Below, piece after piece: positions 1 through 7,386 of a stretch of 16,049 bases of DNA (the stretch's first letter is position 1; every line of letters starts with the position of its first letter). The notes below the pieces were generated by a model. It searched no databases. It worked only from the letters and a program-made list of their open reading frames with translations, and had not been told where the DNA came from. The stretch is taken from positions 1-16,049 of the forward strand of contig JACMKV010000092.1 of NCBI GenBank assembly GCA_014379915.1, read 5' to 3'. The DNA comes from Burkholderiales bacterium. GTDB taxonomy: Bacteria; Pseudomonadota; Gammaproteobacteria; Burkholderiales; JACMKV01. Position numbers and translations under genes: made by a program.

Positions 1-144
1 GGCGCCATTGGCCCCGAGAATGCACCACAGCTCTCCCGTGTTCACGCGCAGCGACAGGCTTTCGATCAGCGTGCGCTGTGCGATACGCAGGCTCAGGTCG
101 CGGACTTCAAGCAGCGGCGCCGCAGCGGCGCCATCCGCGTGCAT
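1..144 (-). CDS. btuD: ABC transporter ATP-binding protein, BtuD/FecE type (partial, N-terminus only)
   Basis: Only the first 48 codons are in the window; the gene runs off the left edge. The translation starts MHADGAAAAPLLEVRDLSLR and ends in CILGANGA, which is the beginning of a Walker A P-loop (expected GANGAGKST). This is the usual start of an ABC ATPase that energises a FecCD-type permease. Its ATG overlaps the TGA of the upstream permease by one base (TGATG at 146-142), so the two are probably translationally coupled. The role in cobalamin import is inferred from the riboswitch and btuB upstream; by sequence alone the ATPase could serve any siderophore, haem or corrinoid system. Confidence 0.85.
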   Translation of the reverse strand, partial: MHADGAAAAPLLEVRDLSLRIAQRTLIESLSLRVNTGELWCILGANGA

Positions 145-1193
145 CAAGTGCTTGTTCCGTTGCGCATCAACAGATACAGGAACGTCGGTACGCCGATCAA
201 CGCAGTCACGACGCCAACCGGCAACTGCTGCGGCGCGATCATCGTGCGCGCCGCGGTGTCGGCGAGCAGCAGCAAGGTACCGCCGGCGAGCACGGACGCC
301 GGCAGCAGCACGCGCTGATCGTTGCCGATGACGAGCCGCAGCGCATGCGGCACGATGAGACCGACGAAACCGATCGCGCCCGCGGTCGTCACCGCGAGCG
401 CCGTGGCCAGCGACGCAACCAGATAGATCTGCCGGCGCACGCGTACGACCGGCACGCCGAGACCATGCGCTATCGTCTGCCCCTGCAGCATCACATTCAG
501 TTCGCGCGTGAACGGATAGATGGCGACGATTGCAATCACGAGGCCGCTGATCGCGAGCGCGTAGGAATCGGCGCCGCCCAGATCGCCGATCAACCAGAAC
601 AACATGCCGCGCAGCTGGCCTTCGGGCGCAACGGTCAGGATCAGCGTGACGACCGCCGACCAGCCGGCCGCCAGCACCACGCCCGTCAGCAACAGCCGCG
701 GTGTGGCATCGACGGCAGCCGTAGCGTGCAGGCGGCCGAGATCGCGACGTGCGAACGCGAACACGAGAATGACCGATAGCGACGCACCGGCGAACGCGCT
801 CAGGTTTACCAGCACAGCGTTGAAGCCGACCATCATCGCAATCAGCGCCGCAACCGCGGCACCCCCGGACAAACCGAGAATGTAGGGATCGGCCAACGGA
901 TTACGCAGCAGCACCTGCATCAGCGCACCGGCCAAAGCAAGCAAACCCCCGGTTGCGAACGCGGCGATTGCGCGCGGCAGCCGCAGCCGATTGATGATCT
1001 CGGATGCGACCGTGTCATCCGAACGGAACAGCAACCGCATCACATCGAGGCTTGAAATGTGCACCGTCCCGATGGACAACGCGACCAGCATCGCGATTCC
1101 GGCGAAAGCAAGTAACACAAACCAGATTCGAAAAGCGCGCGCCACGGTCAAATCGTAATTTCGCTTAGCTCGGAACGAATCGGTTCCCGGCAA
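144..1193 (-). CDS. btuC: BtuC/FecCD-family ABC transporter permease
   Basis: Integral membrane permease of 349 residues, a normal length for BtuC/FhuB-type subunits, with about ten hydrophobic segments. Family signatures are clear: RNPLADPYILGLSGGA at residues 97-112, the cytoplasmic coupling loop AHGLGVPVVRVRR near 242-254, GFVGLIVPHALRLVIG at 275-290, and LPVGVVTALIGVPTFLY at 324-340. It would form the inner-membrane channel that takes cobalamin from a periplasmic binding protein, powered by the ATPase that overlaps its stop codon. No binding protein gene (btuF) is visible. The start is uncertain: the longest frame begins with TTG at 1193 and has only AAAGG placed very close to it, and no ATG is available before the first membrane segment. 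The corrinoid substrate is inferred from the riboswitch-controlled btuB upstream. Confidence 0.88.
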   Translation of the reverse strand: MPGTDSFRAKRNYDLTVARAFRIWFVLLAFAGIAMLVALSIGTVHISSLDVMRLLFRSDDTVASEIINRLRLPRAIAAFATGGLLALAGALMQVLLRNPLADPYILGLSGGAAVAALIAMMVGFNAVLVNLSAFAGASLSVILVFAFARRDLGRLHATAAVDATPRLLLTGVVLAAGWSAVVTLILTVAPEGQLRGMLFWLIGDLGGADSYALAISGLVIAIVAIYPFTRELNVMLQGQTIAHGLGVPVVRVRRQIYLVASLATALAVTTAGAIGFVGLIVPHALRLVIGNDQRVLLPASVLAGGTLLLLADTAARTMIAPQQLPVGVVTALIGVPTFLYLLMRNGTST

Positions 1194-1211
1194 TGACCTT
1201 TAGTGAACCTA

Positions 1212-1325
1212 TGAATAAGTCCCATCGCCGTCGTTCCCGCGCAAGCGGGAATCCAGAGGCTTTGCATTAATCGGATCGTTGGACAACTCTAGCTTCCCGC
1301 TTGCGCGGGATTCACAACTTATTCA
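1212..1325. repeat. Nested inverted repeat (REP/MITE-like) between btuB and btuC
   Basis: Outer 9-bp arms TGAATAAGT (1212-1220) and ACTTATTCA (1317-1325) are exact reverse complements. Inside them, a hairpin-forming block at 1234-1251 (TTCCCGC, GCAA, GCGGGAA) is repeated in inverted orientation at 1294-1310 with 17 of 18 bases matching. Each inner block is itself a 7-bp stem, so the whole can fold as two hairpins or one long cruciform. This architecture resembles bacterial interspersed palindromic or short non-autonomous elements. It fills nearly all of the btuB-btuC gap and starts 16 bases after the btuB stop. Copy number in the genome cannot be seen here. Confidence 0.75.
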
Positions 1326-1340
1326 GGGGCCCTAAAACCT

Positions 1341-3428
1341 TCAGCGCGACGGCGTCCAGCGCAAGCTCACGAATACGTTGCTGCCCGGTGTGTTGAAATA
1401 CTGCGCGAGCTCGTAGTCGCGATCGGTGACGTTGTTCCAGCGCACATCGACTTCCCACTGGGTGGAGAGCCTGCGCGTGAGGTACAGGTTGAGCAGCGCG
1501 TAACCATCCAACCGCGCCGCCGGGTCTTCACTATTCGAATCGAAGCGCTCCGAACTCGCGACCACTTCCGTGCCGAATTTCCATACACCGAAAGCACGCG
1601 ATGCCGCGACGCTGCCGTGCTGCCTGGCGCGGCGCTGTAGCTGCAGTCCGGTTCGCACATTTTCCGGATTCTGCGCAGTGAACTTCGCGCGCAGCTCGGT
1701 GCCGAGCACAGTGCCGCTGTAGGAGAATTCGCCGCCACGAATACGCGCGCTCTCGAGATTCTGCGGCGTAAAGGTAGCGAGATCGAAAACGATCAGATCG
1801 GAAATCCGATTATCGAAATAGGTCGCCGCAAAGCGCTGCGCGCCGCGCTGATAATCGACGCCGAACTCATGGCTGCGCGATCGTTCGGGTTCCAGATTGG
1901 GATTACCACCGCCGCCAAATATCGGATCCGCCGGAAAATAAAGATCGTTGAACGTCGGCGCGTGAAACGCCGTGCCCGCGGCAGCGCGCAAGCGCACTGC
2001 GTCAGTCAGACGGTAGCCGTAACCGATCGATCCGGTCGTGCGCCCGCCGAAGTCGGAGTAGTCGTCGTGCCGCGCATTGAACTGGATACCGTGGTTGCTG
2101 TAGTCCCCGCGGTAACCGGCGAAACCGGAGCGGATGTCGCGCCTGGTCTGGACGAAGATCGTGTCGCCGCTGATCTCTTCACGTCGATACTCGCCTCCCG
2201 CAATCAGCGAGCCGCCAATGACTGCGAAAGTGTTCTGCCAGCTTGCCTGATCCTGATCGGTGCGGAATTCAGCCGGAAAAGCGCCCGTGAACACAGCGTC
2301 GTCGCGGCCAGTACCGAACCGCAGCAGGCTCTGCCAGAACGAAGTGAGCCTATTTTCGCTGTATATCGAGTACGCGCTCAGGCTTTGATCGTTTACGTCA
2401 CGGGTGGTCGGCCCATTGTCGAATTCGGTTCTGCCATCGCTGTGAAACGCGGTGATGCCGACGCTGTTGTCGGCGTCGAAGTGATGAGCGAGCCTGGCCG
2501 AAACATTGGCATTGCGATAGCCATCGCGATCATCGTTGTGCTGGTCGAACGCGATGGTAGGCTTGGTCGCATCGAAACCATCGGTTTCGTAGTATCCGGC
2601 GGACAAAGTAAAATCGGTGTCTTTCGCGCTGCCGCTGAAAGAACCATCAACGTTGCGCGTGTTGTAGCTGCCGTAGCCAGCCGATGTGCTGGCTTTAGTT
2701 GCACCGCTTTTGGTGAAAATTTGAATCACTCCACCAATCGCATCCGAACCGTAAAGGCTGCTGAGCGGGCCTGGAACGATCTCTATGCGATCGATCTGGT
2801 TGATCGGTATATGCTCGAACGCCGTGGTGCCGACGGTAGCCGAATTGATCCGCAAACCATCGACGAGCACCAGCGTGTGATCAGTATTCGCGCCACGCAT
2901 GAACACGCCGCTCGATTGACCGGGGCCGCCGGTGCTCGTGACCTCCACCCCGCCCAGGCTTTGCAACAACTCGGGCAGCGTTTGTTGTCCGCTGCGGACA
3001 ATGTCATCGGCATCGATGACCGTGGTCGGCTGCAGCGTGTCCGATAGATTCTGGCGGATTCTTGCTGCTGTTACGACGGTTTCCGGAATCGACATGACAG
3101 GCCCCTCCTGCGCCCGCAGCGGTTGAGCGAGCACCAGCAACACAAGAAGACTTGCTCCTGAAATTTTGGTCGATATCGATGCAGTTATTGCCGGCGCCTC
3201 GGGACAAGCGGCCGTGATCCGCGAAGGTAAAATCACAGCCCGCCAAAATCGCATTTGAAACGGCGATTCCGGCTTTGCTACAGACGCGGATAAATCCGCC
3301 GAGTCGCGACGGCTGGGCCGAATATCTACAGCAAAATGTCGAGCGAGCCCAGCCGCCGGCGGCGGTTGCAGACAACGCGAAACAGAATCGAGACGATCGA
3401 ATGGAACACGAACATAGGCAAACCACAT
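1341..3428 (-). CDS. btuB: TonB-dependent outer-membrane cobalamin receptor, BtuB-like
   Basis: Outer-membrane receptor that would import cobalamin using TonB energy. Visible in order are a hydrophobic export segment (GASLLVLLVLAQPLRAQ), a TonB box (ETVVTAAR), and a plug domain with QTLPELLQSLGGV, GVFMRGANTDHTLVLVDGLR, IDRIEIVPGPLSSLYGSDAIGGVIQIFTK. These are followed by a long beta-barrel ending in NVFVSLRWTPSR. The start is a real problem. The ATG at 3428 has the only good ribosome site (GGAGGG at 3441-3436, 7 bases away) just after the riboswitch, but it puts about 90 residues before the hydrophobic segment. The ATG at 3254 gives a more normal signal peptide but has no visible Shine-Dalgarno. 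The frame stays open further upstream to 3635, but that part overlaps the riboswitch and should not be coding. A cobalamin riboswitch directly upstream supports the B12 assignment. Confidence 0.9.
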   Translation of the reverse strand: MWFAYVRVPFDRLDSVSRCLQPPPAAGLARHFAVDIRPSRRDSADLSASVAKPESPFQMRFWRAVILPSRITAACPEAPAITASISTKISGASLLVLLVLAQPLRAQEGPVMSIPETVVTAARIRQNLSDTLQPTTVIDADDIVRSGQQTLPELLQSLGGVEVTSTGGPGQSSGVFMRGANTDHTLVLVDGLRINSATVGTTAFEHIPINQIDRIEIVPGPLSSLYGSDAIGGVIQIFTKSGATKASTSAGYGSYNTRNVDGSFSGSAKDTDFTLSAGYYETDGFDATKPTIAFDQHNDDRDGYRNANVSARLAHHFDADNSVGITAFHSDGRTEFDNGPTTRDVNDQSLSAYSIYSENRLTSFWQSLLRFGTGRDDAVFTGAFPAEFRTDQDQASWQNTFAVIGGSLIAGGEYRREEISGDTIFVQTRRDIRSGFAGYRGDYSNHGIQFNARHDDYSDFGGRTTGSIGYGYRLTDAVRLRAAAGTAFHAPTFNDLYFPADPIFGGGGNPNLEPERSRSHEFGVDYQRGAQRFAATYFDNRISDLIVFDLATFTPQNLESARIRGGEFSYSGTVLGTELRAKFTAQNPENVRTGLQLQRRARQHGSVAASRAFGVWKFGTEVVASSERFDSNSEDPAARLDGYALLNLYLTRRLSTQWEVDVRWNNVTDRDYELAQYFNTPGSNVFVSLRWTPSR

Positions 3429-3460
3429 AATGTCGCCCTCCGCAACATTGGTTGTCGATT

Positions 3461-3672
3461 GCCTGAAGGCCGGTCTCCGGGCTAGTGAGCCGGGACGTCG
3501 CGTAGACGTCCCGCAAACCGGCGCCTTCCCGTGCGTTCCACAGTGGCGTCTTGCCGGCCTTGACTCACCTACCGTTGCGAGGGCAGCGTCGGCATTGACT
3601 GGGCTATTGCCCGTCGCACCGACTTCCCGTTTCACTCCGCGGGACGGACGTCCCGTTGGAGCACCTTCAGGC
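3461..3672 (-). promoter_or_regulatory. Cobalamin (adenosylcobalamin-type) riboswitch upstream of btuB
   Basis: Closing helix P1 is a perfect 9-bp pairing: GCCTGAAGG (3672-3664) with CCTTCAGGC (3469-3461). Between the arms are family landmarks in the right order: GAAACGGGAAGTCGGTG, GCCCAGTCAATGCCGACGC, the TGCCCTCGCAACGGTA segment, GACGCCACTG, CACGGGAAGGCGCCGG, and a full B12 box AGCCCGGAGACCGGCC (3483-3468). Hairpin GGGACGTC/GACGTCCC (about 3512-3492) lies just before the B12 box. The aptamer ends 20 bases before the GGAGGG ribosome site of the btuB frame, so control of translation initiation is likely. High cobalamin would lower btuB, and probably btuCD, expression. Confidence 0.95.
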
Positions 3673-3882
3673 GTTACTGAAACATGTAACTACAACTTGT
3701 GAAACGGCGACGCGGCGCCGATGGATTTGCTTTTCAGGCGGCGGCAGCTGCCTAACGCAGGAACCAATGGCACTTGTATCCTGATTGCTTGACGCCGCGC
3801 TTGCGCAGCAGGCGCCCATGAACTTGCAGGGGTCTGCTCGCGAAACGGAAAAAATCGTAGGCTAAGTCCGAAGCCTCGGTGC
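3673..3882. other. Intergenic region between the GGDEF gene and the btuB riboswitch
   Basis: About 210 bases between the end of the diguanylate cyclase gene and the riboswitch. It must hold the btuB promoter if btuB is transcribed separately, but I could not pick a convincing -35/-10 pair. No convincing gene, terminator or repeat is seen. Confidence 0.5.
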
Positions 3883-4782
3883 TTAAGCTGAGATCCCTTC
3901 CGTTTCCAACGCATTAAAAAGTACACAGCCACTCATGCGTTTTTTGGCTCGGTACATGGCGGTGTCAGCATTTCTTATCAATTGTTCTCCGGTGATGCCG
4001 TTGTCAGGATAAACGGCGATGCCGATACTCGGTTCGATGACAAGTTGTAGGTCACCAATGTCGATAGGCTGAGCAATATTCTTCAAAACGAGGCCCGCCA
4101 TTCGCTCAATATTTTCGCTGCCTTGTGGGTTCATCAATAAGTACAGGAATTCATCACCACCATTACGGCACACCGTGTCCTCGTTGCGAGAGTGTTTTAA
4201 CAGGCGTCTCGCTACTTCCTTCAATACCAAGTCGCCCGCGGCGTGACCATGCGTGTCATTGATGCTCTTGAAGCGATCCAGGTCGAGGAACATCACCACC
4301 AGCGTCCAATCGTGCCGCTCGGCCAGTGAAATTGCATGCGCCAGCCGGTCGTCGAATAGGTCACGATTTGGCAGACCCGTCGTAGAGTCATGCAACGCCC
4401 GCAGCCTTGCCTTTTTCTCCTCTTCCTGGGCAGTCGCCAACGCAGCCTCGGTAGCTGCCAAAGCCTTCCGGGACTGGATCAAAGCGATCTCGGTCTGTTT
4501 GAGATCGTCGATCCCTTGGGCCAAGGTTTCGGTCACTTCATGCAAGTCGTCGGCGCATTCCTGCACTTTGCTTTCGACTGTTTCACTTTCGACCAGCGCC
4601 TTATGCGCCGACAGCGTGGTCGCACCTTCGGCTATCTTTTTCTTCACGATATCATTGGCCGAGCCAAGGTCATCGGCACACGCTTCCACCTTTGCTTTCA
4701 CGCCTTGGCTTCGCTCCAAAGCCAGTTCCAATGCGCCTGGCTCGGCGACGGGTGCCGCAGTGTGATTTTGAACTAACGTCAT
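3883..4782 (-). CDS. Diguanylate cyclase with N-terminal coiled coil and GGDEF domain
   Basis: A 299-residue soluble protein that would make cyclic di-GMP from two GTP. Residues about 15-128 are charged and Ala-rich with coiled-coil character and no membrane segment. They contain a duplicated motif, KVEACADDL (31-39) and KVQECADDL (72-80). The GGDEF domain covers about 129-292: HDSTTGLPNRDLF, LDLDRFKSINDTHGHAAGD (166-184), intact GGDEF at 208-212, then SIGIAVYPD and NADTAMYRAKK. An allosteric product-binding I-site RxxD (RNED, 199-202) lies exactly five residues before GGDEF, so both catalysis and feedback inhibition look intact. The ATG at 4782 has GAGG seven bases upstream. There is no recognisable sensor domain; the coiled coil may mediate dimerisation or partner binding. 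Flanking genes give no clue to the pathway. Confidence 0.93.
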   Translation of the reverse strand: MTLVQNHTAAPVAEPGALELALERSQGVKAKVEACADDLGSANDIVKKKIAEGATTLSAHKALVESETVESKVQECADDLHEVTETLAQGIDDLKQTEIALIQSRKALAATEAALATAQEEEKKARLRALHDSTTGLPNRDLFDDRLAHAISLAERHDWTLVVMFLDLDRFKSINDTHGHAAGDLVLKEVARRLLKHSRNEDTVCRNGGDEFLYLLMNPQGSENIERMAGLVLKNIAQPIDIGDLQLVIEPSIGIAVYPDNGITGEQLIRNADTAMYRAKKRMSGCVLFNALETEGISA

Positions 4783-5025
4783 AGAGTGGCCTCGCTGTTA
4801 TCGATCCAAGAGGGTGTTTCTCTCATTCCCTCAGATCACAATCCGGCGAATAGGGATCTGGACGCCCCTTTTCGCCAACCATCAATCTATCGCTGAGCGG
4901 GCGAGTGAATCCATTGCAATCAATTGTACGGGTGTTTGGTGAAAATTGCGGTTTTGCTTCGGAGTCTTCAGGCCCTGCATCGGCCCGAGGTGGCTGATGT
5001 CGAGACAGTTTGGACGCTTCCCGCA

Positions 5026-5234
5026 GATGACGGAGTAATCAGTACGAGCCCAAGACCATCCGCTTATAAGCCGACTCGTGTAGCGTAACGCCTCAAATTC
5101 GCCGCTTCGCTTAAAACCGTCTGGCTGCCAATAATTGCAATAACCTGCTCCTTGGTCATTCCCTCTTGAACATCTACGACACGTTCTCCAGTCGCGCAAC
5201 CGGTGATGAGCAGTAGCAACAGGGTTAGCTTTAA
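5026..5234 (-). pseudogene. BamE/SmpA-like small lipoprotein, frameshifted and lacking a start codon
   Basis: Read from TTA at 5234 the frame gives (L)KLTLLLLLITGCATGERVV, a lipoprotein signal with lipobox ITGC, followed by DVQEGMTKEQVIAIIGS. This matches the start of the SmpA/OmlA (BamE-like) fold, where GMTKEQV...GxP is typical. At about 5123 the frame goes wrong and soon stops (TAA at 5066-5064). The neighbouring frame supplies the expected continuation, PDGFKRSGEFEALRYTSRLI then SGWSWARTDYSVI. One missing C in GGCAGCCAGACGG would explain this. The codon after a good purine-rich ribosome site (AAGGGAAGGA) is TTA, not ATG, GTG or TTG, and a stop lies a few codons upstream. No recognisable C-terminal part follows about 5026. 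It could be a true pseudogene or a sequencing error; family assignment is from motif memory only. Confidence 0.55.
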
Positions 5235-5314
5235 TTTTCCTTCCCTTTAATTTTTCCCGAATAAACATACGCGGTTCCGCTTTTTTATTCCTGGCATTGG
5301 GGAAGCGGGTGAGG

Positions 5315-5560
5315 TTATACCGTTGTATCTCGTATCGGTTGCCAAGGACTACGCTCCGGCCAGGCCTTCCTAGCATGTCCGAGCGCTTCTACTTGATTAA
5401 TCCCTTGCAAGCTGAATCCTGAAACTCTGAATTGCCCGCTTTGCATAGGCATGGCAAAACCGACAGTAGAAGATTTTGAGAACGCGGCAAACAGCACATC
5501 AATATCCGTGTCATTTGAACTTCAACGCCGATGCTGCACTCAGCGCCGAAAACGAAATGC
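5315..5560 (-). pseudogene. Unrecognised degraded reading frame
   Basis: One frame reads RIEFMHFVFGAECSIGVEVQ up to about 5510. A second frame then continues NDTDIDVLFAAFSKSSTVGF, AMPMQSGQFRVSGFSLQGIN, QVEALGHARKAWPERSPWQP and stops at 5315. The second part has the composition of a real globular protein and has no start of its own beyond a weak GTG at 5497. Joining the two needs a one-base shift near 5508. I do not recognise the family. It lies upstream of the lipoprotein remnant on the same strand, so both may derive from one decayed operon. Chance open frames remain possible. Confidence 0.3.
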
Positions 5561-5666
5561 ATAAACTCGATTCGACTTGTACGCCTATTTCCGCGCCGCG
5601 AATTAGGAGAAAGTTACGAGGATTGCGCGCTTGACCAACGACTAAAACTCCAACTAATTTTTTTTG

Positions 5667-5742
5667 TGGCGTCCCCAACGAGATTCGAACTCGTGTTACC
5701 GCCGTGAAAGGGCGATGTCCTAGGCCTCTAGACGATGGGGAC
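5667..5742 (-). tRNA. tRNA-Glu (anticodon UUC)
   Basis: A 76-base cloverleaf that closely matches bacterial tRNA-Glu. The acceptor stem begins GTCCCC and is closed by GGGGACG, with CCA encoded. The D arm is TCGTCTAGAGGCCTAGGAC, the anticodon stem-loop CGCC-CTTTCAC-GGCG gives UUC, and the T arm carries GTTCGAATC. It lies 34 bases downstream of tRNA-Ala on the same strand and is probably co-transcribed with it. Its synthetase gene gltX is just upstream. Confidence 0.97.
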
Positions 5743-5776
5743 GGAGCTATAAAAGGTGAGCCCGGTGTTGGAAGCT

Positions 5777-5852
<76 letters not shown>

Positions 5853-5865
5853 GAAAAGCACGCGA

Positions 5866-5895
5866 ATTATACTGGCGCGGCGCAAGCGCTGTAAA
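5866..5895 (-). promoter_or_regulatory. Sigma-70-type promoter of the tRNA-Ala/tRNA-Glu unit
   Basis: TTTACA (5895-5890), an 18-base spacer, and a perfect TATAAT (5871-5866). The expected transcription start is about 7 bases before the tRNA-Ala 5' end. The region after the -10 box is GC-rich (TCGCGTG), as is usual for stable-RNA promoters under growth-rate and stringent control. The -35 overlaps the few bases just after the gltX stop. Confidence 0.8.
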
Positions 5896-5901
5896 GAAAC
5901 C

Positions 5902-7299
5902 TCAGGCCGGGAAGTGCTGCAGTTGCGCGTCGATACGATTCAACACGGACTGCTTTCCAAGCACATGCAGCGTCGCGTCGATCGCCGGCGTTTGCGTCTG
6001 TCCGGCGACGATCGCCCGTAACGGCATAGCCAGCTCAGGAAACTTCAGGTCGTGTTCCGAGGCTACCGATTTCAGCGCCTTGCTGATTGCCTCCCTGTTC
6101 CATTCGGTCGTGCCGAGCTTTTCCCGAAGCGCCATGATCGAAGGCTTGATGTCCTTAGTGAGATACTCGCGGCGCATTTCTTCCACGGGTTGCGGCGCGC
6201 GATAGAACCACGACGCCGATCGCGCGAGCTGCTGCAGCGTCTGGCTGCGCTCCTTGAGCAGGGCGATCACGTCGGACAGGACCGGTTGCGGCGCCAGCTC
6301 GATTCCGTCCTGTTCCATCAGCGGCGCGACCAGTTCGGCCAATTCCGAATCGTTCATCGCTCTCACATGCTGCTGATTCACCCACAGCAATTTTCCGGGA
6401 TCGAACCGCGCAGGCGAATTATTGATCGCGGCGAGGCCAAACCAATCCACGAATTGAGCGATCGAAAAAATCTCGGCATCGCCATGCGCCCAGCCGAGCC
6501 GCGCCAGATAGTTAAGCAGCGCTTGCGGTAGATAGCCTTCATCGCGATATTGCATCACGCTGACGGCGCCGTGACGCTTGGATAAACGCTCGCCGTCACC
6601 GCCGAGGATCATCGGCACGTGCGCGTAGCGCGGGATGGAAGCGCCCAGCGCGGTCAGGATATTGATCTGGCGCGGCGTGTTGTTGACGTGATCGTCGCCG
6701 CGAATCACGTGCGTGATGTTCATGTCGTAGTCATCGACGACAACGCAAAAATTATAGGTTGGCGTGCCGTCGGCGCGCGCAATGATCAGGTCATCAAGCT
6801 CCTGATTATCTACAGCGATGCGGCCCTTGATCAGGTCGTCGAATACGACTTCACCAGCGAGCGGATTTTTGAAGCGCACGACGGGATCCACGTCCGCCGG
6901 CGGCGCAGCCTTGGAATCACGCCAGCGTCCGTCGTAACGAGGCTTCAGCCCCTTGGCGCGCTGTGTTTCGCGCAGCGCCTCTAACTCGGACTTGCTCGCA
7001 TAGCAGTAATAAGCTTTGCCCTTATCGAGCAAGCGCTGGATGACTTCGCGATAGCGCACTATCCGTGCGCTCTGATAATAAGGGCCTTCGTCGTAATCGA
7101 GTCCCAGCCAGCGCATGCTGTCGAGAATGGCATCGACCGAAGCCTGGGTCGAGCGCTCGATATCGGTATCTTCGATGCGCAGCACGAATTTCCCGCCGTA
7201 CCGCCGCGCGAAAGCCCAGGCGAACAGAGCCGTGCGAGCGCCGCCGATATGCAGGGAACCTGTCGGGCTCGGCGCGAAACGCGTTCGAATGTTTTCCAT
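5902..7299 (-). CDS. gltX: Glutamyl-tRNA synthetase (class I)
   Basis: A 465-residue cytoplasmic enzyme that attaches glutamate to tRNA-Glu using ATP; the length is standard. Class I signatures are present: FAPSPTGSLHIGGARTALF with HIGG at 17-20 (HIGH motif), RIEDTD at 41-46, RGDDHVNNTPRQ at 200-211, and GERLSKRHG with RLSKR at 238-242 (KMSKS loop). The anticodon-binding helical domain occupies about 320-465. In the region where the E. coli enzyme binds zinc (CxC...CxH), only the first Cys (C99) remains. Ala, Trp and Asp replace the other three ligands, so this enzyme probably lacks the zinc. The ATG at 7299 fits the family N-terminus, but no strong Shine-Dalgarno is visible. The adjacent tRNA-Glu is its likely substrate. 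Confidence 0.98.
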   Translation of the reverse strand: MENIRTRFAPSPTGSLHIGGARTALFAWAFARRYGGKFVLRIEDTDIERSTQASVDAILDSMRWLGLDYDEGPYYQSARIVRYREVIQRLLDKGKAYYCYASKSELEALRETQRAKGLKPRYDGRWRDSKAAPPADVDPVVRFKNPLAGEVVFDDLIKGRIAVDNQELDDLIIARADGTPTYNFCVVVDDYDMNITHVIRGDDHVNNTPRQINILTALGASIPRYAHVPMILGGDGERLSKRHGAVSVMQYRDEGYLPQALLNYLARLGWAHGDAEIFSIAQFVDWFGLAAINNSPARFDPGKLLWVNQQHVRAMNDSELAELVAPLMEQDGIELAPQPVLSDVIALLKERSQTLQQLARSASWFYRAPQPVEEMRREYLTKDIKPSIMALREKLGTTEWNREAISKALKSVASEHDLKFPELAMPLRAIVAGQTQTPAIDATLHVLGKQSVLNRIDAQLQHFPA

Positions 7300-7321
7300 T
7301 TTTATGCGAAAAGAAAGCGAT

Positions 7322-7327
7322 ATTGTA
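7322..7327 (-). promoter_or_regulatory. Possible -10 box for gltX
   Basis: TACAAT on the minus strand (7327-7322), 22 bases before the gltX start codon. It matches the -10 consensus at 5 of 6 positions. No good -35 hexamer is seen 16-18 bases upstream, so this is only a candidate. Confidence 0.35.
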
Positions 7328-7386
7328 ACGAGCTGCGGATTGCATCGCCTCGGGACTTGAAACGGGACGGTAATGCCGCGGGCAAA

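Larger units (their letters stand above)
4783..5660. other. Gene-poor stretch with decayed coding remnants
   Basis: About 880 bases between the GGDEF gene and tRNA-Glu contain no convincing intact gene. The long open frames here are not protein-like over their length. Two minus-strand remnants listed separately (5026-5234 and 5315-5560) make sense only if frameshifts are allowed. No inverted-repeat ends, integrase or insertion-sequence remnant is seen, although a site next to tRNA genes is a common integration location. Confidence 0.5.

Noticed and set aside
1869..3047. Plus-strand open frame of 392 codons opposite btuB.
   Set aside because: It has low-complexity Ala/Val/Arg composition, no motif and no ribosome site, and lies wholly opposite the btuB barrel.
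3429..3635. Upstream extension of the btuB frame to an ATG at 3635.
   Set aside because: It lies inside the cobalamin riboswitch, whose structure explains the sequence conservation better than coding does.
4882..5376. Minus-strand open frame of 164 codons.
   Set aside because: Only its middle part (PDGFKRSGEFEALRYTSRLI and the residues after it) is protein-like, and that belongs to the frameshifted lipoprotein. The ends are not coherent.
5640..5666. T-rich run near tRNA-Glu as a terminator for the tRNA unit.
   Set aside because: The run reads as A on the transcribed minus strand and no hairpin precedes it in the right orientation.
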